DNA of 64,000 nt from contig JADNRX010000068.1 of assembly GCA_015501595.1 (NCBI GenBank), forward strand, positions 62,001-126,000, written 5' to 3'. The notes under the pieces are model-generated. The model was not told the origin of the DNA. It ran no database searches and worked only from the letters and a program-made list of their open reading frames with translations. The position numbers were made by a program, and so were the translations under genes. Below, one piece after another: positions 10,563 through 21,567 of this stretch. The stretch comes from Hymenopellis radicata (Eukaryota; Basidiomycota; Agaricomycetes; Agaricales; Physalacriaceae). How positions within the stretch are numbered: the first letter of the stretch is position 1; the number at the start of each line of letters is the position of its first letter.

Positions 10563-10621
10563 AACAAGTGCGAAGTTTTTAAATGACCATATGTGGTCAT
10601 TATAAAACTGGACCGCAGTAA
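10563..10621 (-). repeat. Right arm of the ~59-bp inverted-repeat pair
   Basis: This is the reverse complement of the left arm at 3001-3059: the outer end reads TTACTGCGGTCCAGTTTT on the minus strand, then the ATGACCA...TGGTCAT palindrome, then GCACTTGT. The following 10640-10740 contains four loose copies of GATAGCAGTA. No matching target duplication is obvious outside the two arms. Confidence 0.6.
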
Positions 10622-10760
10622 CATCAGCATGATTCATAAGCATTTGATGATAGCAGTACGATAGCAGTATTCGAAATCAGTAATCTAAGTACGACGATAG
10701 CAGTAATTCGAGAGCAGTAATAAGGATATGTAAGGTAAGTCATCAAGCATCTAGAGAAAC

Positions 10761-11143
10761 CTAACCAGTAGAGTATTCCTGTCCATCGAATGCAATGTTA
10801 AGCGGGTGGAAAAAGTTGGCAAAGGCGCTAGAATCTAGAGGATTCGAAGAAACAGGCGAATTAAGTAATTGCAGAAGCCATGGACTCCTCGTAACAATAA
10901 CAAGACTGGAACATGTTTTGAAGGTGATAACGCCTTGCGCACTATCAGACGCTTCAGAGGACGGATTTTCAAAGGAAATCTAAAAGTGTTTTTCAGTCTA
11001 CATATGATAAATAGAGATTGAACGAACACTGATAAGCCACGCTCTGTCCTTTGGTACGAGGATTGACCCAGTTGATGATCGCATGAAACACTCCATGCGG
11101 AAGATGTGATTCTCTGTCTCTTGATTGCCCCATGTCTCTGGAA
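10761..11143 (-). pseudogene. HECT-like gene, 3' piece (separated by the inversion)
   Basis: Reading leftward from the edge of hAT copy 2: TWGNQETENHIFRMECFMRS, STGSILVPKDRAWLISVRS, then two in-frame TAG codons about 24 bp apart, then SAQGVITFKTCSSLVIVTRS and a stop at 10761-10763. This is the C-terminal lobe of the HECT-like protein whose middle part lies on the plus strand at 12381-15383. The last codons of the middle part (IIPE) continue in frame into TWGN once the element is removed. The in-frame stops suggest decay at this end, or a very small unspliced insert. Confidence 0.68.
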
Positions 11144-12380
11144 TAGAGACTGCCACGGATCGTGAACCGGATCGATCCGCGATCCGTTTCACGGATATCC
11201 GTGGCCTCAAGTGCCAGACCGTAACCGTACTACGATCCGGATCGCCTACAGGATCCGATCCGTAGGTGATCCGATCCGCGGATCGGATCACGGATCTGAC
11301 TCGCAGATAATCGTGGGTGAAATGAGATTTTTTCGACGCGGCGCACAACACTCAAAGGAGTGAAGCGCATACCAACGACGAAAGGGAGGAGAATAGGGGA
11401 TGGGTGGTGATAAAGAGGAGAGGTGAAGGATGGGTGCTGATGCACAGGACAGATGGAGGCAGGGTGGCGTGCAGGAAGCTGCATTCACAGCTCATCTGCC
11501 CGTCAGCCCCACATCGACATCAGCGCCGCCTCACTGTGAGCCTCATCATAAGTGCCGTTGTCGGCGTCGCATAGACAAAGTATGAAAAACGCACCTGTTC
11601 ACGCGACGTCCTCCGCAGATGCGCTACGCGTCCGTAATCCCGTCTCTCCGGCTCTTGAAGCCTACCCAAGCAGCCGTCATCGTTCTACAGCCTCTTGAAG
11701 GCTGTCATCGTTGTTGGTAACTGCCTGCTGCCCATTCGGGGGCTTACGCGTCGACGCTGGCCCGTTGCTAGGGCGTCGTGGCCGTAGCAACGGCCTTTCC
11801 AGTCGTTCTTGCCCTTTCCTGGAGGATCCAGCTGGTGGTGGGCGTCGTCGCTGCTGTCGTGGAGCAGCACGGCAGTCGTCAAGATGGCATCTGCTGTCTT
11901 GAAGACAGGACAGACGACGCCGAAACGACATGAAGTCGTTTTGGTAGCCGAACGACATGAAGTCGATTCGGTACCCAGACGCGATTTAAAATCGCGTCTG
12001 GTGGCAGGGCGGCAGTGCTGGGAGACGGGGCAGAGCAGAGAGGAGCGACCAAGCGAGGTGGTGGTGGAAAGAAAGAGATCTTGGAGAGATCAGATGGTAT
12101 CGATTGCTCGGGATCAATAATAATTGATCCCGAGCAATCGAACTCGGAGTCTCGCAAGTCGACGACGACCGTGAAACCTTTCAAGGTCGTCGTTGACTTG
12201 CGCACCCCTCTGAGGGTACGGATCGTGGTCCGCGATCCGTACCCTCCAAGGCAGGACCGTAATCCGTGCCCCGATCCGGATCGCACGGATCGGATCGCAT
12301 TTTTCCGATCCGATCCGCGGATCGGGTAGAGGATCGGGTAGCGGATATCCGCCGTTTTACCCGATCCGTGGCAGACTCTA
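11144..12380 (+). mobile_element. hAT-type non-autonomous element, copy 2 (1237 bp)
   Basis: It starts TAGAGACTGCC and ends GGCAGACTCTA, in the same orientation as copy 1. The flanking octamers are CTCTGGAA (left) and CAAACCAG (right), which do not match each other but match the reverse complements of the two octamers beside copy 3. The interior is virtually identical to copy 3; the only difference I found is one C in a C run near 11740. It is packed with perfect or near-perfect inverted repeats, for example ATTGCTCGGGATCAATA facing its complement around 12120, and CAGACGCGATTT facing AAATCGCGTCTG around 11990. No transposase is encoded. Confidence 0.95.
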
Positions 12381-15300
12381 CAAACCAGCAGGCCGCGACG
12401 GGTAGTAATGGGCGCCATCCCATAAGGACAACTAATGTTCTTGCTACGCTGGGCCATCGGGGCAGAGCAAAGCAAGCTCTCGGAGGAGGTCGATCATCTA
12501 AAATGAGCAGACCCAGATTCCAATCACCTCAATACGACACGACCACAGGAATGTATCGACAACAGATTCGACTATGCATTCTGCCTCACTCTGTACGTGT
12601 TATCACACTCTTTTCATAAACAATGTCTCACGATTATTCAGGAAGGCACAATGTTTGGACTTGAGGATCCTTATCATGGCTCACCTCGTTTCCGGCCTAT
12701 CATGCGCATCTGGGACGCAAAAATCGAACAAATCGTGGATCTGTTTGCGACCTGGAATCTCTCGCTTATTCTGGACATCACCGTTCCCAATCTGACCAAC
12801 AATATATATCCATTGCTCTACAATCAACTATCATCCTTTCTCAATCATCATCATATCGGTCTAGGACCTGCCTGTTCCCCCTTTCCCATACCCAGTGCAC
12901 CATATTCTCCGTTTATCGTTCAGAAATTAGGAAAGCATCAAGCGCTTCTGGGTACAAAGATCAAAAGCGCCGATTTGCCCTCTCAAATATGCTCTTTGGG
13001 CGATTTAAACTCTATCGCTCAGCATGTCCCGATCGTTAAGAATGATATTCCATCAATTTTCATTGGTATGTCGTTTAATCGCTCGCATTCAACATTGGTA
13101 CTAATCATTATCGATAGGAACTGATCAACGACTTTCTGGTCCACCAGTAATACCATCAGATTATCGCCCTCACCCATGCTTTTCTTACCGTTTTCACGAT
13201 GCATACCAAGCGTTGTTGAATGTTGGAAGGTTTGAGTCTCACGACTGCTGGGAAGAATGCCCAGAAATCGTAGCTGAGCCTCCTTCTCAGACTGAGGATT
13301 CAAATCTGGATTGGGTACGTTATCCAACTTCTCTCTCAAGATTTCAATATTAATCATATTTTAGGAGCAAGAATATCAAAACCAAGCCTCTGAAACCCCA
13401 AGCTCGTTGTTCTCAACCCCAACTTCACCTTCAATATCCCTTCCAGACATCAGTTTAGAATCGAATTCCTTTTCCTCTCCACCATCGACCTCTGTCCCGC
13501 TGCCATCCTCCGTCCCGTCGGCAACTTCAGTCCCATCTTCCACTTCAGTCCCGTCGGCAACTTCAGTCCCGTCTTCCACTTCAGCCCCGTCTTCCACTTC
13601 AGCCCCGTCGTCCACTTCAGCCCCGTCGTCAACTCCTGTCCCGTCGTTCACTTCAGCCCCGTCGTCCACTTCAGCCCCATCGTCAACTCCTGTCCCGTCG
13701 TCGACTTCAGTTCCGTCGGCAACTCCTGTCCCATCGTCAACTTCAGCTATGCCATCGTTATTCTCAACACGACCATCGTTATTCTCAACACGACCATCGT
13801 CAACTTCAGCAACGCCATCGTCATTCTCAGCACGACCCTCATTTTCAGCTATGCCATCGTTATTCTCCATTCCATCATCATCGACAGATACGCCATCATC
13901 TTCAGCTACACCATCATTATTCTCCATTCCGTCATCGTCGACAGATATGCCATCGTCTTCAGCTACACCATCGCCATTCTCCATTCCGTCATCATCTTCA
14001 GCTACGCCATCTCTACAACAGACAAGACGTAGACCTGCACCGTTCCCTCTACGAACACCGCCTGTGCGTCGGTCAGAGCGCAATCAGCAAGGCTTGACCC
14101 TTGAAAACGATGGATTAGAGGAGATATCATCGAGATCCATAAACGCTCTACACGAGATCGGGAACTCTTCACAATGGCTACAGGCCGTACGAGACTCTTA
14201 CAGCGATAGTTCGGTGGCCCTGAGCATTCAAGCTCTTAATGTTACTAGTGCTGCACGCGCACTTGTTGTGGCACTGGGCAGTGTGTTCGCTGATGAAGCA
14301 ATTCCACGTATAGAGAATGCGGAGATTCGAACGTTCACGTATCATAATCTTCTTACGGGGCACCGGTTTTTCATGATGTATGCATCTCTACTTGTTTGAT
14401 CTGCAAATACTGATCTAGTTCTTAGTGGCCGCAACGAAGTCGGCGAGAACAACTATCGACATCACGCAGGCCACGGACCGGGAGTCGAGCGTGAAGTTAT
14501 ACGCTACGCCATTGAACATTTAGAAGAACTCCTCGGCGTCTCTCACATGTGGCAAGCGACAAATACCACGACCGGTCTCTTTTCGTGGAACTTCAAGCTA
14601 TATGATAACGATACGCGTAAAAGGATCGCATTTGTGACCGGCTCCCTGATGGCATTGCATCTAATAGTCCTGGGCGCCACAGCCTATCCCATCACACCAT
14701 ATTTGTATCTTTTAATGGTTTATGACTTCAGCACGCTTACATCCTCTATTCCCTTTCTCCGCTCCTCCACTATGCACGTCAATGGCTCTGAAAGTTTCAC
14801 GGCCTGGCCTACATTCCAGAATCGAAACAGTCCAGACCTCCAATGGACTGGCGACTCACCATTGGCTGGACTCATTGTCTCCTATTTATCCGGAACAGCA
14901 GCCAATGTATGTTCGTATCTATTGTTGCCTTGGCCAAGTCTGACGATCATTAATAGCCCGCTGTGCTCAAAAATTCTTCAGAAGAGGATTGGAATGAGGC
15001 AACGGAAAACATTGTTGCAAGCATCTTCTTCGGACAGCCCGTGGCATATCTTCTAAAGCGATCGACGGATGTGGAGATGTTACGAAAAGGTTTCGATATG
15101 CCGATTGGAGATGTGTCTCTCAAAAGGGTATGTTCTTTTCATCGATATTGTTCCAGTCCCTAACGTGAATATGTAGCTATTCTCTTCGACACACGCTCTA
15201 TCTGTTCTAGAAGGCTTATCGGGAGAGCGTGTTCGTGATATCGAGGACGTTCTTCAGCACCACATTGACATTGAGGATGCATCACGAGTTGGTAGTACGG

Positions 15301-15383
15301 GAAACTTATTCCGTGCTCACCTCTTCCAGTATCTTCGTGGTAAAGGTCATCCGTCCTCTTTGATTGGCAATATCATTCCAGAG
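12381..15383 (+). pseudogene. HECT-like ubiquitin-ligase-type gene, central piece
   Basis: A multi-exon gene body lacking both ends. Exons joined by short introns read GMYRQ...LCILPHS, then GTMFGLEDPYHGS (intron about 12592-12642), a block ending KNDIPSIFIG, then TDQRLSGPPVIPSDYRPHPC after an intron ending near 13120. A Ser/Thr/Pro-rich linker follows (13480-14010), then NNYRHHAGHGPGVEREVIRY, FSWNFKLYDNDTRKRIAF, and FLRGKG-like sequence ending SLIGNIIPE. The order matches an Agaricomycete family with a C-terminal HECT-like fold; HECT proteins transfer ubiquitin through a catalytic Cys, and I cannot confirm that residue here. The stop after IIPE is supplied by the TAG of hAT copy 3. Its true ends lie at 16622-17165 and 10761-11143 on the other strand. 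Confidence 0.6.
13480..14010 (+). repeat. Coding minisatellite, 18-bp units (Ser/Thr/Pro hexapeptides)
   Basis: Units close to CCGTCGTCCACTTCAGCC, coding SSTSAP-like hexapeptides, repeat from about 13500 to 13840. Degenerate longer units containing CCATCGTTATTCTC and CCATCATCTTCAGC follow. The frame stays open throughout. The linker lies between the N-terminal region and the HECT-like region and is probably disordered. Confidence 0.8.
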
Positions 15384-16621
15384 TAGAGTCTGCCACGGAT
15401 CGGGTAAAACGGCGGATATCCGCTACCCGATCCTCTACCCGATCCGCGGATCGGATCGGAAAAATGCGATCCGATCCGTGCGATCCGGATCGGGGCACGG
15501 ATTACGGTCCTGCCTTGGAGGGTACGGATCGCGGACCACGATCCGTACCCTCAGAGGGGTGCGCAAGTCAACGACGACCTTGAAAGGTTTCACGGTCGTC
15601 GTCGACTTGCGAGACTCCGAGTTCGATTGCTCGGGATCAATTATTATTGATCCCGAGCAATCGATACCATCTGATCTCTCCAAGATCTCTTTCTTTCCAC
15701 CACCACCTCGCTTGGTCGCTCCTCTCTGCTCTGCCCCGTCTCCCAGCACTGCCGCCCTGCCACCAGACGCGATTTTAAATCGCGTCTGGGTACCGAATCG
15801 ACTTCATGTCGTTCGGCTACCAAAACGACTTCATGTCGTTTCGGCGTCGTCTGTCCTGTCTTCAAGACAGCAGATGCCATCTTGACGACTGCCGTGCTGC
15901 TCCACGACAGCAGCGACGACGCCCACCACCAGCTGGATCCTCCAGGAAAGGGCAAGAACGACTGGAAAGGCCGTTGCTACGGCCACGACGCCCTAGCAAC
16001 GGGCCAGCGTCGACGCGTAAGCCCCCCGAATGGGCAGCAGGCAGTTACCAACAACGATGACAGCCTTCAAGAGGCTGTAGAACGATGACGGCTGCTTGGG
16101 TAGGCTTCAAGAGCCGGAGAGACGGGATTACGGACGCGTAGCGCATCTGCGGAGGACGTCGCGTGAACAGGTGCGTTTTTCATACTTTGTCTATGCGACG
16201 CCGACAACGGCACTTATGATGAGGCTCACAGTGAGGCGGCGCTGATGTCGATGTGGGGCTGACGGGCAGATGAGCTGTGAATGCAGCTTCCTGCACGCCA
16301 CCCTGCCTCCATCTGTCCTGTGCATCAGCACCCATCCTTCACCTCTCCTCTTTATCACCACCCATCCCCTATTCTCCTCCCTTTCGTCGTTGGTATGCGC
16401 TTCACTCCTTTGAGTGTTGTGCGCCGCGTCGAAAAAATCTCATTTCACCCACGATTATCTGCGAGTCAGATCCGTGATCCGATCCGCGGATCGGATCACC
16501 TACGGATCGGATCCTGTAGGCGATCCGGATCGTAGTACGGTTACGGTCTGGCACTTGAGGCCACGGATATCCGTGAAACGGATCGCGGATCGATCCGGTT
16601 CACGATCCGTGGCAGTCTCTA
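15384..16621 (-). mobile_element. hAT-type non-autonomous element, copy 3 (1238 bp)
   Basis: This is the reverse-orientation twin of copy 2, starting TAGAGTCTGCC and ending GGCAGTCTCTA on the plus strand. Flanking octamers are TTCCAGAG (15376-15383) and CTGGTTTG (16622-16629). These are the reverse complements of the octamers flanking copy 2, one each. It is one base longer than copy 2 (six Cs instead of five at 16021-16026). It carries the GCGTAAGCCC motif at 16015-16024 and the same set of internal hairpins. Confidence 0.95.
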
Positions 16622-17165
16622 CTGGTTTGTAATAGTTCCATCGCGTGGGACGTTGATGGGACGTGTGGTGACGAAGGGCGTACTGAACGATGCAGTTGGC
16701 TCAAAGGCAGATGAGGGAATGGGGAATGGGTTTTTCACGGTGCCGGTTGATGGCAGCCGTGCGACGGTCGTTTGCTGATCCGGATGGCTCCGAGTTAGAC
16801 GGTGGCTGCCAGGGAGTGGCGGATGGTGCTTGATTATTTGGAACCTCGCTTCTCGGACCAGGAAGCTCTGAATGCGCAAGCCATAGTTGGCCACAGTTTG
16901 GGCGCTGGCACGCGCTCATGGGAGTGTGATTCCCCGCCTATCAATACCGTAAGCGCAAGAAAAAACCCAGGCCAAGACAACTTACGTGGTAAAAGCCGAT
17001 ACAGACCCCTGTGATACCGGATTTTGCGGGAGGATTAGAGTGCGGCGCTGGCTGCGCATAATGGTCCTCGTCGCTATGACCACAATAACAATTTGGGGCG
17101 TTACGTGGATCAATAATGTAAACGACGCATGGGCAGTCGAAATGAACACATGAGCGTGTGGCCAT
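16622..17165 (-). pseudogene. HECT-like gene, 5' piece (separated by the inversion)
   Basis: I chose the start at 17165 (MATRSCVHFDCPCV), which opens a small Cys/His cluster: C-x3-C-x-C, then CYCGHSDEDH. After an intron near 16935-17000, a Pro/Ser/Thr-rich exon runs HPDQQTTVARLPSTGTV and ends RPINVPRDGTITNQ at the edge of hAT copy 3. The next in-frame residues, QAATGSNGRHPIRTTN, lie at 12387-12440 on the plus strand beside copy 2. One frame ambiguity remains in the exon around 16860. An upstream in-frame Met at 17270 is possible but adds a hydrophobic stretch I think is untranslated. Confidence 0.6.
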
Positions 17166-17734
17166 ACGATCAGAAAGAGCGAAAAAAGATACAGATAAAA
17201 AGAGAGGAAGGAAGGTTGGTGGTGCAAAGGCAAGATGGCGCGTATTTGTTTGTGGCGTATTACGGATCACGTGAAGATGTTAGGGGTTTTTCGCGATAGA
17301 TTGGCGACTACTCGAGCTCTGCATACTTGTCCCCTTGGTATTCAACAATTTCACCATCTTCTAGCTCTATTATCAGCCCCAATAAACCTATTCTCCTCTA
17401 CTGAACTCATGCGTCCTCCGCTAGATGGACGTGACTTGAGATGAGTCGGCATTCGCCTGCAATGGGGCTGTCCTCAGATGCATTAATCACTGTTTTCACC
17501 GCACACGGCCTCAAGCTTCAGGCCGAATGATACATCGAGTATGCGCATCACTTCTGAGGGACAAAGATACTCTCAATTGATGGTGGATGGCAACGAATAC
17601 ATGAACAATTTGATAGGCATATGTAGATTTGCGAATACTTATCCCTCAGAGACCTCCCTAGCATTTCCAACTGTCCGGATATCTCGTTCCTGGGAGTTTC
17701 ACTCTTAATCATCGCGGGTTGAAAGCAGTGATCT

Positions 17735-18840
17735 CCAGGCTTACCACAATATACATCGAACCAGGCCACGGGCTCGTCATTCCATACGACGTCAGATAAA
17801 GATTTGTTTCGGTTTCATTGATCGCGGTCTTGAATCCTGCCAGTCTGCCAGCATCGCCCGCGGCCCGATGGACATTCTTGAGCTTGAAGACGACCTTGAG
17901 AATCTCCGCAATTGTCTGTTCTGCATACGTTACACCTGGGCAACCATGGAACCCGGTTCCATTCAGACTATAGGAGGCGCGAGGGATCGATAGTCATGAG
18001 GTTGGGGAAGTCCAAGGCCTAATCCGAAAAACAATGAGCATAGTGTCTGGACAGGATCAGTCTTTGAAACTTGCATTGATGAAGCTAGCCCAGATGTGGT
18101 CGCCAGTTTTGACATTCATGGGCGGGAGTTCCGTGCCTTGAGGGATCGTAGCGTCAGCAGCGACGTCCCGCCAGAGTCCGGTGAATTGTGGGTTGAAACC
18201 TGTTTAGCGAATCAGTAGCAAACTTCGACACTTAAGTTGTTTCTTACGCATTGCCTGACATAGCCGCGAAGCAGATCAGTCGATTTGGAGTCATCACTCT
18301 GGACAAGCTTGAGGATCTGAATGCACTCCTGTTCGTGTGAATAATCTAGATAGAAATCGAGGACGTGGACCGCGGCTTGCAGGGGACTTCAGTGACGCAG
18401 AGTCGGAATAACGTCGAGTCGGGGATTCAAAAACGCGTTTTCAGCGCCGTATGCGCAGCAAACAGGCAGAATATGTGTTGACTAGCATTTGCTACTGTAT
18501 ACATACGCGTCCTAGCATAGTAGAGCAGCACCGAGAAATCTGAAATCTTTTAAAAGAATGAGCTTTAGAGTGAAGAGAAAGAATACCGAAGTCGGACTGG
18601 GCGACTGTTCAGCGCCGTCGCAAATATCCCCGACGACGATAGCAGCGCCCCAAAACACCACAAGACCGCCAAAATGCCGCACTATATTCTGAACACGATG
18701 TGTCTATATCAATAAAGTTCAGAAGTTGACATAAGGATCCACACTCACCATAACACGCGGTTCTCTCGTTACGTGCATACCGGCGTCTTGTGCACGTCGC
18801 CACAAAGGATACAGAAACCCTAATTCAGAGGTGAGCCGAA
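17735..18840 (-). pseudogene. Ppo-type fatty acid oxygenase, C-terminal relic
   Basis: Reading leftward: FLYPLWRRAQDAGMHVTREP (about 18830-18770), a gap, VHVLDFYLDYSHEQECIQIL then DDSKSTDLLRGYVRQC (about 18380-18250), QFTGLWRDVAADATIPQG, LPPMNVKTGDHIWASFINAS (to about 18050), and GTGFHGCPGVTYAEQTIAEI ending TSYGMTSPWPG (about 17970-17740). This is the P450-like C-terminal half of PSI-factor-producing oxygenases, which make oxylipin signals. The heme-ligand Cys block (FHGCPG) is present. The N-terminal peroxidase half is missing, and gaps between blocks exceed normal introns, so I call it a relic. Confidence 0.7.
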
Positions 18841-19690
18841 AACTTCTATTCTGTATCGTTTCAATAGTGAAAGCTTACCTGAAAGTGCCGACTGTGTTGA
18901 TAATAGCAAAACTATTCCAGTACCCCATAACTCCTCCGCATAGTCCGCAGTCGGCGCAGGAGGTCTAGACGTCGTCGTCGTCGTTGCGGAGTCTTGCAGC
19001 GATGCGTTGATTGTGGTGGTATGAGCAGAAGTCCCATTTCGGGCAAACCCGAGTGATCGACATGACTTGTGCTCGTACCCTCACCACACTGAACCTCGTT
19101 TCTGACATCTAATATATTCACACTTTCTCTTCGCTTTCGTGCGCCTCTCCTGGCTTGGAATTTACCCTTCAAGAGTCTCGTCAAACATCCCGACAGTTCC
19201 AGGGGCGCGACAACGCGTCAAACGCGTCTTATTTGACTTTTGACGGTCACTCCTCTTACCGCTTCCATCAATTCGTGGTGAGCTATCTATGACGAGGCAT
19301 TTGCATGCCTCACGAACTCAGGGAAAGGTGACGCGGCCTTTCATCCTTGCCTCCATCCCCCATCCCATTTCAATCTGGACACCATTCCTGTAGGGAATCC
19401 CTCCTTGGCGTTAAAGGAGCTCATAGATACAATTCTCTGGATCCTTAATTCAGGGCGAAATACCTGGCAAGACAATTCAAAACTCGCTGTACATGCGAAC
19501 TCGAGGTTGGACTTCCATTCGCCGGTGGGATCACACAGTCTTCAAGTCACGCTTGGGGAAACAAGGTCTGCGACAACACTGCTGTAAATACGCTTATTGT
19601 TAGTGAATTTTAGCAGGGAACAGAAGGCGACGACGTACCCATTGGTATGTGTATATACATCAGTGATCTAACTAGGCTACACTACTATCA
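18841..19690. other. Region without a recognisable gene
   Basis: A minus-strand frame at 18912-19184 (90 codons, Arg-rich) and a plus frame at 19405-19587 are open but resemble nothing I know. I see no other feature in this stretch. Confidence 0.3.
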
Positions 19691-21454
19691 GTGCAGACAG
19701 CGCGTCTCAACGGTGTGATAGTACCGACGCTCTCTGTGTATCAATGTCAAGCGATATTCAACTGTCCGGTTCCCAAGACGCCAAAGGTTGGAGGTGAGCG
19801 AGCTCTTGGGCGCGCCGAACAAGTCGCGTCGCAAACACGGCGAGCAGTTCGCGCTCGCCAACAGGATCGTTGGGGACATTCGAGACCTTCAACCTTTTCC
19901 CGGTTTTGACATGATCTGGGCGCAGCTTTTCGTCCCCTTGATTTTCGAAAGACTGGCCTGCAATACCTTCCGAACCCTAGACCGCCGGGTGGTAAGTACG
20001 CGTATCTTTCTCTCTAGCGGTGGCACCTCGACTTTCAGGCCAAAATGTGATTTTGGCGCCAAAAGGGGTGGCATACTCGTTCTTGCGGGAGAGATTGATT
20101 CGAGTGTCAATCTCGAGGACCAACATCGTTCCATTCTCACAAGCATCTGCGTCATGAAGTTGGCGCGACTACTGGATCCTGCTCAGGGTGGGAAGTTGCA
20201 GCTCATGAGCGCGTTCGTTCGCAGCGATAGAGTGATGGAAATTTCTGTTCTCTATTTCTCCGGCCAACCACAGGACCTGCAGGTATGTAGGATCTCTTTG
20301 TTTCGTAAGTTTATCCAACTGAACCATTACTAGATCGAGGCCATGAACGTCTCCTTCAGCCTCCAAACCGAGAATGACCTGCAGCAGCTCATAATCTTTA
20401 TGGCCAACTTCCTGGATCAGCACACCATTGACTGCAAGTTCGATTTCTTGACCCAACTGCGGAATGCCATCCTGCGCTGCCCGGATACAGGGATACCATC
20501 AAGGAGCACCTTACTACGCGAGGGTGGTGGAGGTGCAGCGGACAGGAGTGCTGCCGGAGGTACACCAGGCAGCGGGACTGACAGCGGCGCGCTAGGCGGT
20601 GTTGGACGTGATCGTAGTGTATCAGAAGACCAACTTGATCGCACTGGGGATACCGAAATTGATTGGCCTTCTGCTGAACAATTGTTGGTGCCAACTATAA
20701 AGGTTAGCCCTACTTTCTCGACCTTGCAGTTTCACTCATTGCACGGTAGAACACCTCTGGAGGTGTTATATACCTCAGAAAACACGGTGTCCGGCGTGGA
20801 GTTGTCAAGATTGTGGGGATAGAGGAATTCCAGATACTCTCTTTCCTCACTGGTCAGCCAGGTTTTCCGGTGGTGGAGTCGTCTTTCCATCACGGTGATC
20901 AGACTGGTGTTGTCATGCGTTGGATGGGCAACATCATCTCTAGTCCTGTCGTGCTCGATACCCACAATCGGCGCAGCCTCGCTGCAAGTGTACTCGAAGC
21001 TGTCATTGCACTGCATGCCCATTGTATCGCCCATCTCGACATTAAATTACATAACATTGTGGTCGACAACGAAGGCCTGTGTACGCTCATTGACTTTGGT
21101 CACAGTCGGAGGTTTGCCTCGATGACTGATGCATTTGTCGATGGTCCGCGCGGAACCATAACGTGGCAAGGACCGGAAGTAGAGGAGGGAGGGCGTTACC
21201 ACGCATTTCAGGCTGATGTATGGTCGGTTGGGGCTGTACTGGCCTTCCTGGGGCAATTGGACGGCGACCTGCCTTTACTCAAAGTCGGAAGCCAGATGAT
21301 GATTCGATGCCCAGAGGAACGATTGTCTCTCTCATCGGCACTTTCTACCATCCACTCCTGGCGTGGGCCTGGCAAGTCCGAATGCGTCGATGAAGGAGGG
21401 GATGAAGGAGCTCGGAAAAAATTCAAGACACATGACCCTTCGCGCCCAGGATGA
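19691..21454 (+). CDS. Protein kinase-like protein of the dispersed Agaricomycete type
   Basis: An N-terminal region of about 300 residues (GGILVLAGEIDSSVNLEDQH, VMKLARLLDPAQGGKLQLMS, MANFLDQHTIDCKFDFLTQL) of unknown function precedes a Gly/Ser-rich linker at about 20520-20610. A kinase domain follows: VVKIVG (putative ATP-binding Lys, about 20805), the catalytic loop HLDIKLHN (about 21035), the metal-binding IDFGHS and an activation segment ending GPEVEEGG. The HRD Arg is replaced by Leu, so it belongs to the non-RD class. Introns near 20285-20335 and 20703-20785 are needed. The start is uncertain (19788 or upstream). Such kinases are repeated in these genomes and may not be essential. Confidence 0.5.
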
Positions 21455-21567
21455 CGAGACGAAAGAGCATATAAGGTCGGTACAGTGCTTCGCTGGATGC
21501 ATGTCAGTTAAGGCATTCTAGTAGCCCCATGTTGTCGAGGGTCTGCAACAACAGTATTCTATATTAT

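Noticed and set aside
2999..10625. Helitron as the source of the gene-fragment mosaic
   Set aside because: I could not find a TC start, a CTRR end with a preceding hairpin, or Rep/helicase sequence, so the mechanism is left open.
11144..16621. Copies 2 and 3 as the ends of one large composite transposon
   Set aside because: Each copy has complete hAT ends and, after flipping the interval, its own 8-bp duplication in a host gene, so they are two separate insertions.
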